Assembly: GCA_045593725.1 (NCBI GenBank)
Contig: JAZNXE010000001.1
Span: 1-51,222 of the forward strand
DNA from: HGM12713 sp045593725
Lineage (GTDB): Bacteria > Bacillota > Clostridia > Oscillospirales > CAG-272
Length of the DNA: 51,222 nt
Reading direction: 5' to 3'
Shown here: piece after piece, positions 33,345 through 41,759 of the stretch
Numbering within the stretch: the stretch's first letter is position 1
How the letters are laid out: each line of letters starts with the position of its first letter
Position numbers and translations under genes: made by a program
Notes under the pieces: model-generated
Databases searched by the model: none
What the model was told of the DNA's origin: nothing
The model's input: the letters and a program-made list of their open reading frames with translations, nothing else

Positions 33345-34237
33345 TTCAGCACCTCCCCCTCAAGAATATCTCTCACGCAATCAGCTATAAGCTCTCCCGC
33401 ACTGTAAGGTGCATATTTTCCCGGCAGGGATGCCGCCCACAGCACGTTTGAGCGTAAGCGCTTTGCCACCGAAACATCAACTCCTCCCGGGGCAGAGGCA
33501 AGCTCTATAATAAGTGTATCGGAATCAATCCGTCTTAGGAAGCTTTCATCAAAGATACAGTGTGGCACGGTATTGAAAATAACGTGATATCCCGAGCAGA
33601 GCTTTGATATAGGCTCTTTGTTGAGCTTAAGCGTCTTACAGCCTTCAAGACTTGCCAAGGCAAGGTCGCTGTCCTTTCTCGCTGCCACCGTAACGTCAGC
33701 GCCGAGAGCCGAAAGAAGCCGCACAAGTTGCTTGGATATTCTTCCGTAGCCGGTAACCGCAAAGCTTGAATTCCGTATATTCCTTGGAAGATTATTCATT
33801 GCTATATTCAAGGCTGCCTCGGCAGTAGTATAAGCATTTTTTATCTGGAAGCTTTCCGAATCAAAATAATCGAATACTCTTATCCCCTTTTTATTTGCGT
33901 ATTCAAAAAACTCCTGCTGAAGCTTTCCACCTACTATAACCGAAGTCTTATCCATTTTGTCGGCTATGGTTTTAAGCTCTGTCTTTTTTTCCTCATCACG
34001 TATCTTATGATTCAGAGTAACACCGTCAAGACTTGACGGTAATGGCAAAATAAGCGCGGATGCTCCCGATATAGCTTCAAGCATATCATCGCAAAAACAA
34101 ACGCCATACGCATCCTTTCGCTCAGGTACGCTCCAAGCAAAGACATCACACGCTGTATCAGCAAGCTTCATGGCGGCAATGGTGGTACGCATATCCCCGC
34201 CCAAAAAAGCTATCTTAGTATCTTTTTCCGTTTTCAT
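33341..34237 (-). CDS. spoVFA: Dipicolinate synthase subunit A
   Basis: A 298-residue NAD(P)-dependent dehydrogenase-like subunit. A glycine-rich start (IAFLGGDMRTTIAAMKLA) is followed by a second Rossmann region, FAVTGYGRISKQLVRLLSALGADVTVAARK, as in DpaA. Dipicolinate forms a Ca2+ complex in the spore core. Expression of this locus in Bacillus is in the mother cell under late sigma factor; no convincing sporulation promoter could be fixed here. The 120-bp gap to comEC holds a shared terminator. Confidence 0.95.
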   Translation of the reverse strand: MKTEKDTKIAFLGGDMRTTIAAMKLADTACDVFAWSVPERKDAYGVCFCDDMLEAISGASALILPLPSSLDGVTLNHKIRDEEKKTELKTIADKMDKTSVIVGGKLQQEFFEYANKKGIRVFDYFDSESFQIKNAYTTAEAALNIAMNNLPRNIRNSSFAVTGYGRISKQLVRLLSALGADVTVAARKDSDLALASLEGCKTLKLNKEPISKLCSGYHVIFNTVPHCIFDESFLRRIDSDTLIIELASAPGGVDVSVAKRLRSNVLWAASLPGKYAPYSAGELIADCVRDILEGEVLK

Positions 34238-34326
34238 TGGTTAGTGCTATCCTTTCCGTATAAATAAAAACAGCTTTGCTTTCGCGCTACTGTTATCATA
34301 ATATGCGTAAGAATTTTTTGTTGACA

Positions 34327-34359
34327 AAAAATACCTCTTCAACAAGAAGAGGTATTTTT
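34327..34359. terminator. Terminator of comEC
   Basis: Stem AAAAATACCTCTTC / GAAGAGGTATTTTT, 14 bp, AACAA loop. The right arm touches the comEC stop at 34358-34360. It ends comEC on the minus strand and separates it from spoVFA. Confidence 0.9.
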
Positions 34360-36310
34360 ACTTTATGATAAGCGTTTCAAAGAGCTGTATTCCCCGCTCT
34401 CCTTTATAAAACACAACCTCAGTGTCGTATTTTTTCGCTATCTCGTAAATATCCGTGGTGAAGGAAAGCTTTTCAGGGTCTTCAGAGAGAGGCAAATATA
34501 GTTTGCGAACATAAACATAGGATAATATCTGCTCTATTGAGTACGCGTCGCCCTTACTGCACTCAACAATTACGTAATTCTCTATCTCAGTAGCGTATGG
34601 GTTTTGCGCTGCAAAGAAGAGCGACCGCGCTAAATATCCTCCATTGGTAAGGTCGCACACAGAGCTTGTGTTTACGGTGTCATAAAAAAGCATTTGCTCA
34701 TCCTTTATGCTCTCACATCTCAGCTCCCCGTCCGTTTTGAGAGCAAATATACCGAAGCACAGACAAAATGAAATTACAAACACCGCGGGTGGCACACCGA
34801 TAAACCACTTATGCTTTAATCTTATGACCAATAACACAGACATAGCAATAAGGAATATAATTATAAGATAAGGCACAAAGGGATATCTTAAAGAAAGCAC
34901 CGCTCCCCGTATATCGCTAAAGAACTGCACTACGCTAAGTATTACATCTTCAAAAGCTTCAATAACAAACACTGCCGCGGTATTAACAACAGGAATCGCG
35001 CCTATAAGAACACCTATGGCACAGACGGGTAGAAACACACCAACGATTGGCGACAGCACAAGGTTTGCGGGAATTGCCGCCAAGGATATCTCTCCGAAAA
35101 ACATCCACATTATTGGCAGAAGAAAGAAATTTGACACAAGGGTTATACAAAGCGCTCTTACTATTCCCAATAAAAGCTTTTGCGGTATCCTTACTAAATT
35201 CCTTGGTGATTTTTCTCTTGGTAGCTTTGAATCAATGTAAACATATACAGTAACCAATCCAAGCGTAGCCGAAAACGACATCCACAAGCCTATATCGTAC
35301 ACCGAGAAGGGAGATATGAGGATTATAAAGAATACCGACACAAAAAGCGAAGTAACAGTATCGTGATCTTCATAGAACAGGTAGCTTAGATATACCGCAT
35401 ATAGCATAAATACAGCCCTTGTTGCAGAGCCTGAAAAGTTGGTGAGAATTAAAAGCACAAGTGCCGCAACCGATACTACTGCGCACCGCGGGAGCTTTGG
35501 AACACGCAATTTACTTAATACAATATTTAGGCTCCCCAACAGTAGCGTTATATGCAGACCGCTCACGGCAAGAAGATGCGTCGTTCCCGAGCGTTTGAAA
35601 TCGGTTTGTATATGGGTGGGAATATCGCTCCTGTCATCAACGAGAAATCCTTTTACAAGCCCCGATGCTTCACCAAACATACCATCTACGTAATTGCTGA
35701 ACAGTTCCCTGATATGTTGGCATATTCGCATCGCTCCGTCAAATGAGAATAAGCTTTTATTATCCGCGTGCTTATAAAATATAGGCTTGTCATTTATAGC
35801 ATCAAGTACGAGTAAAATATCCTTTTGGTCGCATTCGTGTCCCGTAGGCTGGCTGATCCGAAAGCTGCCTATCATTTTGTCCCCGTAGTCAAGCTCAGAA
35901 GTGAAATCGCAATAAAGATAGGCTTTTATATTAAGGGCTTCCTCGCCTATCCGCTCTATCCTCACTACATACTCCGAGCTTTCATCATCTGTGTATTCCC
36001 TTGATACTATTTTGATCTGCGTCGCCGTAGAATCATTTATATAGCTAAGCGCTTTGCTTTGAGGCAGAGTAATAAAAAGAAATGAGCTTAGCATAGCCGC
36101 AAAAGAAAAAGCCACGGCACAAAGGATAAGAGCGCATACAAAGCGATGCTTTTTTAGAAATATAAACAAAAGCGCCGAAAAAAGCAACAGCGCAAAAATA
36201 ACGACCAGAGCAAAAAGCTTGTCAGCTCCTGTCAAAATAGTAGCGCACAGCGCAGTAATTAAGAAAAGAAAGGAAAACAAGCACAAATAGCGTCGGTGAA
36301 AAAGCTCCAT
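34358..36310 (-). CDS. comEC: ComEC/Rec2 family competence channel with degenerate C-terminal domain
   Basis: A 650-residue membrane protein. Start at 36310 is supported by AAGGAGAGG 5 nt upstream. N-terminal membrane segments (~1-75) and a soluble OB/DUF4131 region (about 80-220) lead to the Competence domain (HLLAVSGLHITLLLG near residue 245, then many membrane helices to ~500). The C-terminal metallo-beta-lactamase domain should carry HxHxDH; the aligned region here reads LTNGG ... IVECSKGDAYS with no His cluster, so it looks catalytically dead. Full ComEC is usually 700-800 residues. Function inferred as ssDNA passage into the cytoplasm. Confidence 0.88.
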   Translation of the reverse strand: MELFHRRYLCLFSFLFLITALCATILTGADKLFALVVIFALLLFSALLFIFLKKHRFVCALILCAVAFSFAAMLSSFLFITLPQSKALSYINDSTATQIKIVSREYTDDESSEYVVRIERIGEEALNIKAYLYCDFTSELDYGDKMIGSFRISQPTGHECDQKDILLVLDAINDKPIFYKHADNKSLFSFDGAMRICQHIRELFSNYVDGMFGEASGLVKGFLVDDRSDIPTHIQTDFKRSGTTHLLAVSGLHITLLLGSLNIVLSKLRVPKLPRCAVVSVAALVLLILTNFSGSATRAVFMLYAVYLSYLFYEDHDTVTSLFVSVFFIILISPFSVYDIGLWMSFSATLGLVTVYVYIDSKLPREKSPRNLVRIPQKLLLGIVRALCITLVSNFFLLPIMWMFFGEISLAAIPANLVLSPIVGVFLPVCAIGVLIGAIPVVNTAAVFVIEAFEDVILSVVQFFSDIRGAVLSLRYPFVPYLIIIFLIAMSVLLVIRLKHKWFIGVPPAVFVISFCLCFGIFALKTDGELRCESIKDEQMLFYDTVNTSSVCDLTNGGYLARSLFFAAQNPYATEIENYVIVECSKGDAYSIEQILSYVYVRKLYLPLSEDPEKLSFTTDIYEIAKKYDTEVVFYKGERGIQLFETLIIK

Positions 36311-36427
36311 ATTCCCTCTCCTTTCTCTAAAATATATATAAATACTAACATAAATTTGAGAAAATGTCAATCTTGAGGCCATATTTTGTATATGTTAACA
36401 GATTTATCTTAAAAAGAAAAATTTTCC

Positions 36428-36456
36428 TTGACATAAGGATTTTTATGTTGTATAAT
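36428..36456 (+). promoter_or_regulatory. Consensus promoter for the acyl carrier protein
   Basis: TTGACA (36428-36433), 17 nt, TATAAT (36451-36456), 43 nt before the ATG. Confidence 0.9.
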
Positions 36457-36499
36457 ATCTTCGTGATATAATTTATTACTTTCAATTTGGAGGCACAAA

Positions 36500-36724
36500 A
36501 TGTACGAAAAGTTTGTAGAAGTTCTTGTTGAAGAGCTCCAGATCGACCGTGACGACATCTCTATGGAGGCTGAGCTTTCCAACGACCTCGGCATCAATTC
36601 CATTGAGCTTGCAGATCTCGTTATGATTTGCGAAGAAAAATTCGGCATCACTATTGAGGACGAAGATATCCGTAAGTTCACTACCGTCGGAGATGTAGTT
36701 AAGTATCTCGAAACTCTTAAATAA
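36500..36724 (+). CDS. Acyl carrier protein
   Basis: A 74-residue ACP, four-helix fold. The phosphopantetheine attachment serine is S34 in GINSIEL; the canonical site is DSL, so the preceding Asp is replaced by Asn and Leu by Ile. Acidic helix II (IELADLVMICEEKFGI) is intact. RBS TTGGAGG precedes the ATG. It stands alone, away from any fatty-acid genes, so it could be a housekeeping or a dedicated ACP. Confidence 0.9.
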   Translation: MYEKFVEVLVEELQIDRDDISMEAELSNDLGINSIELADLVMICEEKFGITIEDEDIRKFTTVGDVVKYLETLK

Positions 36725-36726
36725 TA

Positions 36727-36765
36727 AAAAATATCGCAGGATTTCTCCTGCGATATTTTTTATGT
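36727..36765. terminator. Bidirectional terminator after the ACP gene
   Basis: Stem AAAAATATCGCAGGA / TCCTGCGATATTTTT, 15 bp, 4-nt loop, in the 49-bp gap between convergent genes. Confidence 0.92.
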
Positions 36766-36773
36766 TTTCTTAA

Positions 36774-37181
36774 TTAAAGATACTTCTTAACCGTGTCAGT
36801 AGCCTGCTCTGTGGGGATGGAGGATGTCATAACTACGTTTACTCCAACCTTTTCGGAAAGCTTGCTTATTTCTTCTACGAATACGTCAAACTCCGCCTCG
36901 TTGTTCTTGCATATCTTGTATGCCGAATCTATAAACAAATCGGTAACATCGTGGTTACTTGCGAAAATACCGGCAACAAATCCGTAAAGCGACTGTGCGT
37001 CGTCAATGAAGAACTCTTCGGTATTGATAAGTCTTGCCTGATACTTAACGTCATAGCGAAGCTTAACGCCCTTCTCGATGCATACAACATCACCGGTGGA
37101 GCTCTCAACCGCGGTATTTACCATATTGATGAGTGTCTTGGTCTTGCCTGTACCTTTTACGCCAATAATTAACTTTAACAT
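36774..37181 (-). CDS. Small P-loop ATP-binding protein
   Basis: A 135-residue protein with a Walker A loop GVKGTGKT at residues 7-14. A Walker B-like segment follows mid-protein (VTDLFIDSA). The start at 37181 is chosen because GGAGG lies just upstream and the P-loop falls at the normal distance from the N terminus. It is too short for a complete AAA or PilT ATPase, although similar genes are annotated loosely as such. Own promoter at 37225-37253. Function unknown. Confidence 0.8.
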   Translation of the reverse strand: MLKLIIGVKGTGKTKTLINMVNTAVESSTGDVVCIEKGVKLRYDVKYQARLINTEEFFIDDAQSLYGFVAGIFASNHDVTDLFIDSAYKICKNNEAEFDVFVEEISKLSEKVGVNVVMTSSIPTEQATDTVKKYL

Positions 37182-37224
37182 TTGGACCTCCAACTTTTTA
37201 ATTGAGCTTTCTATGCCCACTTAT

Positions 37225-37253
37225 ATTATAACTCAAATAGGAAATTTTTGCAA
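37225..37253 (-). promoter_or_regulatory. Promoter for the P-loop protein
   Basis: Minus strand TTGCAA (37253-37248), 17 nt, TATAAT (37230-37225), about 44 nt before the start. Confidence 0.65.
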
Positions 37254-37276
37254 GAGGATTTTAATAATTTTTTAAA

Positions 37277-38617
37277 TTATTTAAGTCTTTCCTCAAGTGC
37301 CTTCTTCTCTGATTCGTATCCCGGCTTTCCAAGGAGAGCAAACATATTTTTCTTGTATGCCTCAACACCGGGCTGGTTAAAGGGATTTACGCCAAGAACG
37401 TATCCCGACACGCCGCAAGCGAACTCAAAGAAGTAAAGGAGATATCCGAGAGAGAAAGCACTCTTATCCTCCACCTCAAGAAGTATATTGGGAGTTCCTC
37501 CGTCGATATGCGCCAGAATAGTTCCCTTCATCGCCATCTTGTTTACCTCGTTAAGATCAACGCCCGCGAGGAAGTTAAGTCCGTCAACGTTTGCCTCATC
37601 ATAAGGAACTGCCATTTTTTCATCTGTTTCGTTGACCGAAACGACTGTTTCAAACAGTGTACGCCTACCGTCCTGAATAAACTGACCCAATGAGTGGAGG
37701 TCGGTAGAGAATATTACCGATGCTGGGAACAGACCCTTCTTATCCTTACCCTCGCTCTCGCCAAAGAGCTGCTTCCACCACTCGTTAAACATCATAGCAT
37801 AAGGCTCGTAGTTTACGAGTATTTCGGTGGTCTTTCCGCTTCTGTACATAAGATTGCGAAGCGCCACGTACTTCATACAGTCGTTCTTTTCTATATCAGC
37901 GCTTGCCTTGCAGTATTCAGCAGCAGAAGCCGCGCCGTTCATAAGACCGTCGATATCAACTCCCGAAACAGCTATGGGGAGCAGACCTACCGCGGTCAGC
38001 ACAGAGAAACGTCCTCCTACGTCGTCCGGAACAACGAAGGTTTCATATCCTGCCTCGTCGGAGAACTTCTTGAGAGTTCCCTTTGCCTTATCGGTAGTAA
38101 CGAATATTCTCTCTCTTGCCCCATCCTTACCGTACTTCTTTTCAAGAAGCTCGCGGAATACTCTGAAAGCGACCGCAGGCTCGGTAGTAGTTCCAGACTT
38201 TGATATTACGTTGATACAAACGTCCTTACCCTCGCAAATAGAGAGAAGCTCGTTCATAGACTGTGCGCTTATATTGCATCCCGAGAAATAAATATCGGGA
38301 GTATCCTTTTTAAGGTTGTTGTAAACGGGAGATTTCAGAAATTCAACTACCGCTCTCGCGCCAAGATAAGAACCGCCAATACCGATGACAACGAACACAT
38401 CGCAGCTTTTCTGTATCTTTTTAGCCGCCTCCTTTATTCTTGCATATTCTTCCTTGTCGTAGCTTGTAGGAAGGTCTATCCATCCCAAAAAGTCGTTACC
38501 CTCTCCGCTTCCCTCAAGCAAACACTTGTGAGCGCTTGCTATTTCAGCATTGATAGCATTAAGCTCTTCTTCCTTTATGAAGGGCTTTATGTAGGTATCG
38601 TTTAATCTGACTGTCAT
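37277..38617 (-). CDS. pgi: Glucose-6-phosphate isomerase
   Basis: A 446-residue glycolytic enzyme interconverting glucose 6-phosphate and fructose 6-phosphate. Motifs: VIGIGGSYLGARA, SKSGTTTEPAVAFR (phosphate-binding loop), DDVGGRFSVLTAVGLLP (PGI signature 1 region) and GTPNILLEV near the C terminus with its catalytic residues. Length is typical of the short Gram-positive form. RBS CGAGG lies 8 nt from the ATG. Monocistronic. Confidence 0.96.
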   Translation of the reverse strand: MTVRLNDTYIKPFIKEEELNAINAEIASAHKCLLEGSGEGNDFLGWIDLPTSYDKEEYARIKEAAKKIQKSCDVFVVIGIGGSYLGARAVVEFLKSPVYNNLKKDTPDIYFSGCNISAQSMNELLSICEGKDVCINVISKSGTTTEPAVAFRVFRELLEKKYGKDGARERIFVTTDKAKGTLKKFSDEAGYETFVVPDDVGGRFSVLTAVGLLPIAVSGVDIDGLMNGAASAAEYCKASADIEKNDCMKYVALRNLMYRSGKTTEILVNYEPYAMMFNEWWKQLFGESEGKDKKGLFPASVIFSTDLHSLGQFIQDGRRTLFETVVSVNETDEKMAVPYDEANVDGLNFLAGVDLNEVNKMAMKGTILAHIDGGTPNILLEVEDKSAFSLGYLLYFFEFACGVSGYVLGVNPFNQPGVEAYKKNMFALLGKPGYESEKKALEERLK

Positions 38618-38662
38618 TTTTGTACCTCGCGAATTTTATAATTTGATGTTTTATTATACAAT

Positions 38663-38678
38663 ATTTGAATGTTCAAAT
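38663..38678. promoter_or_regulatory. Palindrome upstream of pgi
   Basis: ATTTGAA-TG-TTCAAAT, a perfect 7+7 inverted repeat about 45-60 nt before the pgi start, overlapping the expected -35 region of a TATAAT at about 38654. It could be an operator; no regulator is identified. Confidence 0.35.
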
Positions 38679-38718
38679 TTAGAACAAATTGTGACTTTTT
38701 TAAGAACTTTTTCCATTT

Positions 38719-39918
38719 TTAGAAAATAGCCGCGAATTTTCTTAAAAACTCTCCAACCAAAGCAAAGAACGTGACGCGTCCTACGTTTTCTGTAGCCCTT
38801 ATAGCGCTTTTCCCTATCTCCTTTTCTCCTATTTTATAAACTATCTCCCCAACAGCATCTCCCTCTTTTATGGGTGCTGTAAGCTTTTCGGGAAGTATAG
38901 GCTCTGCGATTATTTTTGCGCCTTCGTTCTTCTTTACTACGCAAGAAAAATCCTTGTACTCTGCTTTCAGATAAGGCTGTGTTCCCTTTACCACGGGGAT
39001 GTTATTTATACTCTGTCCCTTATTGGTATAAAGTGAATAATTCGCAAATCCGTGGTCTAAAAGTGAAACCGCTGCCGCGTTTCTTACGTCACGGGTTGGC
39101 GACCCCATTATGACCGCGATAAGCGTCATTCCGTCCCTCTGGGCAGTAGCGCTGATGCAAAAGCCCGCCTTTGACGTAGAACCCGTTTTAAGCCCCGTAG
39201 CGCCTTTATAAAATCGAACAAGTCTATTTGTATTGGTAAGCCCGAACTCTCCGTTTCTGATGGTATCCATCCATATAGAGCTATATTCGGTTATTTTCGG
39301 GTACTTTATAAGCTCTCGGGACATTATTGCTATATCCCGCGCCGAGGTAAGATGCTGTTGAACCGTATCGTCAAGACCGTTGGTATTCTCAAAGCTGGTG
39401 TTCTTCATATCCAGCGCTTGAGCCTTCTTATTCATCATATCCACAAATGCCTGCTCTGTTCCCGCTATGTGCTCGGCAAGAGCTACCGCGGCGTCATTAG
39501 CCGAGGCAATTACCACACTCTTTAAAAGGTCCTCTACCGACATATCCTCGTTTTCCTCAAGGTATATCTGTGAGCCTCCCATTGAACAAGCATTAGCGCT
39601 TGCGCGTACCGTGTCGGTATATTTTATTTTTCCTTCCTCGATCGCCTCCATAACCAATAACAGAGTCATTACTTTGGTAACAGATGCGGGCGGAAGTGCC
39701 TCATCCGCATTCTGCTCGTAAAGCACAGTGCCCGTAGATGCCTCCATTAAAACTGCTGAACGGCAGTCAAGACCTAAATCGACGGTTCCAATGCTTGTGT
39801 TATTCTCAACGTTAGGCGCGGCGCAGATAGGCACACACGACCACGCACAGATTATAACAGTTAAAATTAAGCATACTATACCCTTGTGGATACTTTTGCT
39901 TATTTTTTTATTTTTCAT
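38719..39918 (-). CDS. D-alanyl-D-alanine carboxypeptidase (DacF/PBP5 family)
   Basis: A 399-residue secreted, membrane-tethered peptidoglycan enzyme removing the terminal D-Ala of pentapeptides. Signal peptide residues 1-33. Active-site motifs: SxxK as S79-V-T-K82, SxN as S139-A-N141, and KTG in GATGLKTGSTSKAGF. A PBP5 C-terminal beta domain and a final amphipathic helix (FFALVGEFLRKFAAIF) for membrane attachment follow. The start at 39918 has GAGG 8 nt upstream; a GTG and an ATG a few codons earlier are less well spaced. In sporulating Clostridia such enzymes may act in cortex synthesis. Confidence 0.92.
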   Translation of the reverse strand: MKNKKISKSIHKGIVCLILTVIICAWSCVPICAAPNVENNTSIGTVDLGLDCRSAVLMEASTGTVLYEQNADEALPPASVTKVMTLLLVMEAIEEGKIKYTDTVRASANACSMGGSQIYLEENEDMSVEDLLKSVVIASANDAAVALAEHIAGTEQAFVDMMNKKAQALDMKNTSFENTNGLDDTVQQHLTSARDIAIMSRELIKYPKITEYSSIWMDTIRNGEFGLTNTNRLVRFYKGATGLKTGSTSKAGFCISATAQRDGMTLIAVIMGSPTRDVRNAAAVSLLDHGFANYSLYTNKGQSINNIPVVKGTQPYLKAEYKDFSCVVKKNEGAKIIAEPILPEKLTAPIKEGDAVGEIVYKIGEKEIGKSAIRATENVGRVTFFALVGEFLRKFAAIF

Positions 39919-39952
39919 ATTCATCACCTCACAATACTATATGTACAAAAGG

Positions 39953-39989
39953 CAAAAAAAATGCCGTAACCACAATGGTTACGGCATTT
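39953..39989 (-). terminator. Terminator of the hydrogenase operon
   Basis: Stem AATGCCGTAACCA / TGGTTACGGCATT with CAA loop. The minus strand then reads a T7 run. It lies about 10 nt beyond the hndD stop at 39999. Confidence 0.88.
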
Positions 39990-39998
39990 CAATTTTAA

Positions 39999-41741
39999 TT
40001 AAAGACCGCGCTTAACGTAATGAGTATGGAGTATCTCATGAGCCTTGTGGCTATTGGGCTCTCCAAAGTACTCGTCGTAAAGCTTCTTAACCGCGGAGTT
40101 CTCGTGGGACTTGCGGATATCGCTGTTCTTATCGTCGTTGTAAAGAACTGCCGCTCTTACAGCGCGAAGGTCGATTGTCTCTCTTACGACTGCGGGCTGA
40201 ATGGGCTGACCGCCGCCGTTTACACATCCGCCGGGACAAGCCATTATCTCGATAAACTGAACGTCAAGCTCGCCTGCCTTAACAGCATCAAGTACCTTCT
40301 TAGCGTTTGCTGTACCCGAAGCAACAGCAACGTTGAGATTGATGTCGCCAAGCTTGTAGGAAGCAATCTTAACGCCCTCAACGCCTCTTACCTCATTGAA
40401 GTCAACCGACTCAAGGGGCTTGCCCTCGATAACCTCTGCTGCTGTACGGAGAGCAGCCTCCATAACGCCGCCTGTTGCACCGAAGATAGCACCCGCTCCC
40501 GAGCCTATCTCAAAAGGAACATCAAAATTATCGTCATCAAGTGCCTTAAAGTCAATACCTGCCTTGGTTATCATTCTTCCAAGCTCACGGGTGGTAAGAG
40601 CAACGTCAACGTCGGGAACACCTGCCGCGGACTGTCCGGGTCTGCCTACCTCGAACTTCTTAGCGGTACAAGGAATTGCAGATACAAAGAAGATATCCTT
40701 AGGATCCCAACCCATCTTTTCAGCGTAATAGGTCTTTACTACCGCGCCGAACATCTGCTGGGGAGATTTACAGGTGGAAAGGTTATCTACAAATTCAGGA
40801 TAGTAGTGCTCGCAGAATTTGATCCATCCGGGAGAGCAAGATGTAATCATGGGGAGCGCTCCGCCATTCTTTACTCTGCCAAGGAACTCGGTTGCTTCTT
40901 CCATAATGGTAAGGTCTGCGGTGAGATTCATATCATATACGCCGTCAAAGCCGAGCTTCTTGAGTGCGGCAACCATCTTACCCTCGCAATCTGTACCGGG
41001 AGCATATCCGAAGCACTCGCCTATCTGCGCTCTTACAGAAGGAGCGGTACAGATAAATACGTGCTTGGAGGGGTCTGCGATAGCATCTCTTATCTTATCG
41101 GTATCATCTCTCTCGTAGAGAGCGCCAACGGGACAAGCTACTATACACTGTCCGCAGTTGATACAAGAGGTCTCGGAGAGAGGCATCTCGAATGCGGAAG
41201 CGATATGCGTATCAAATCCACGGTCGTTAGCTCCGATAACGCCGATACCCTGAACCGTCTTACAAGCTGCTACGCAGCGGCGGCAAAGGATACACTTATT
41301 GTTATCACGGATGATAGGTGTAGCGTCATCTATCTTATACTGATTCTTAGCGCCGCTGAAGCGTTCCTCGTCAACACCGTAGTCGTTGCAGAGCTTCTGA
41401 AGCTCACAGGTTGTGCTGCGTACGCAGGAAAGACACTTGCGGTCGTGGTTAGAAAGAATAAGCTCAAGGTTAGTCTTTCTTGATTTGTTTATCTTGGGAG
41501 TGTTTGTAAGCACTTCCATTCCCTCAGTTACGGGATATACACAAGCGGTTACCATTCTGAAGGGTCTTCCGCCCTCGGATACCTCAACAAGGCAAAGACG
41601 GCAAGCGCCTATCTCATTGATATCCTTAAGGTAACAGAGTGTAGGGATATCTATCTTAGCCGCTCTTGCAGCCTCAAGAACTGTGGATCCCTTAGGTACG
41701 TCGTATTCTACGCCGTTAATTTTGATCTTAATTGTTTCCAT
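39999..41741 (-). CDS. hndD: [FeFe] hydrogenase catalytic subunit (HndD/HydA, trimeric bifurcating type)
   Basis: A 580-residue hydrogenase. Order: NuoG-like [2Fe-2S] domain (C36, C47, C50, C67), a His-Cys [4Fe-4S] segment (H99, C103, C106, C112), two [4Fe-4S] clusters (C150-C153-C156-C160 and C193-C196-C199-C203), then the H-cluster domain with ligands C302 (TSCSPGW), C358 (AIPCTAKK), C502 and C506 (ACPGGCVNGG). TSCSPGW, with Ser instead of the second Cys, is typical of the bifurcating group. The start at 41741 has AAGGAG at about 10 nt; a GTG two codons earlier is possible. Partners: HndC, HndB and HndA upstream. Uses NADH plus reduced ferredoxin to make H2, by family. Confidence 0.95.
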   Translation of the reverse strand: METIKIKINGVEYDVPKGSTVLEAARAAKIDIPTLCYLKDINEIGACRLCLVEVSEGGRPFRMVTACVYPVTEGMEVLTNTPKINKSRKTNLELILSNHDRKCLSCVRSTTCELQKLCNDYGVDEERFSGAKNQYKIDDATPIIRDNNKCILCRRCVAACKTVQGIGVIGANDRGFDTHIASAFEMPLSETSCINCGQCIVACPVGALYERDDTDKIRDAIADPSKHVFICTAPSVRAQIGECFGYAPGTDCEGKMVAALKKLGFDGVYDMNLTADLTIMEEATEFLGRVKNGGALPMITSCSPGWIKFCEHYYPEFVDNLSTCKSPQQMFGAVVKTYYAEKMGWDPKDIFFVSAIPCTAKKFEVGRPGQSAAGVPDVDVALTTRELGRMITKAGIDFKALDDDNFDVPFEIGSGAGAIFGATGGVMEAALRTAAEVIEGKPLESVDFNEVRGVEGVKIASYKLGDINLNVAVASGTANAKKVLDAVKAGELDVQFIEIMACPGGCVNGGGQPIQPAVVRETIDLRAVRAAVLYNDDKNSDIRKSHENSAVKKLYDEYFGEPNSHKAHEILHTHYVKRGL

Positions 41742-41759
41742 GTCCACACTTCTCCTTTC

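Noticed and set aside
40020..41483. A 487-codon open frame antisense to hndD
   Set aside because: Produced by the codon bias of the hydrogenase gene; no start signal or family similarity.
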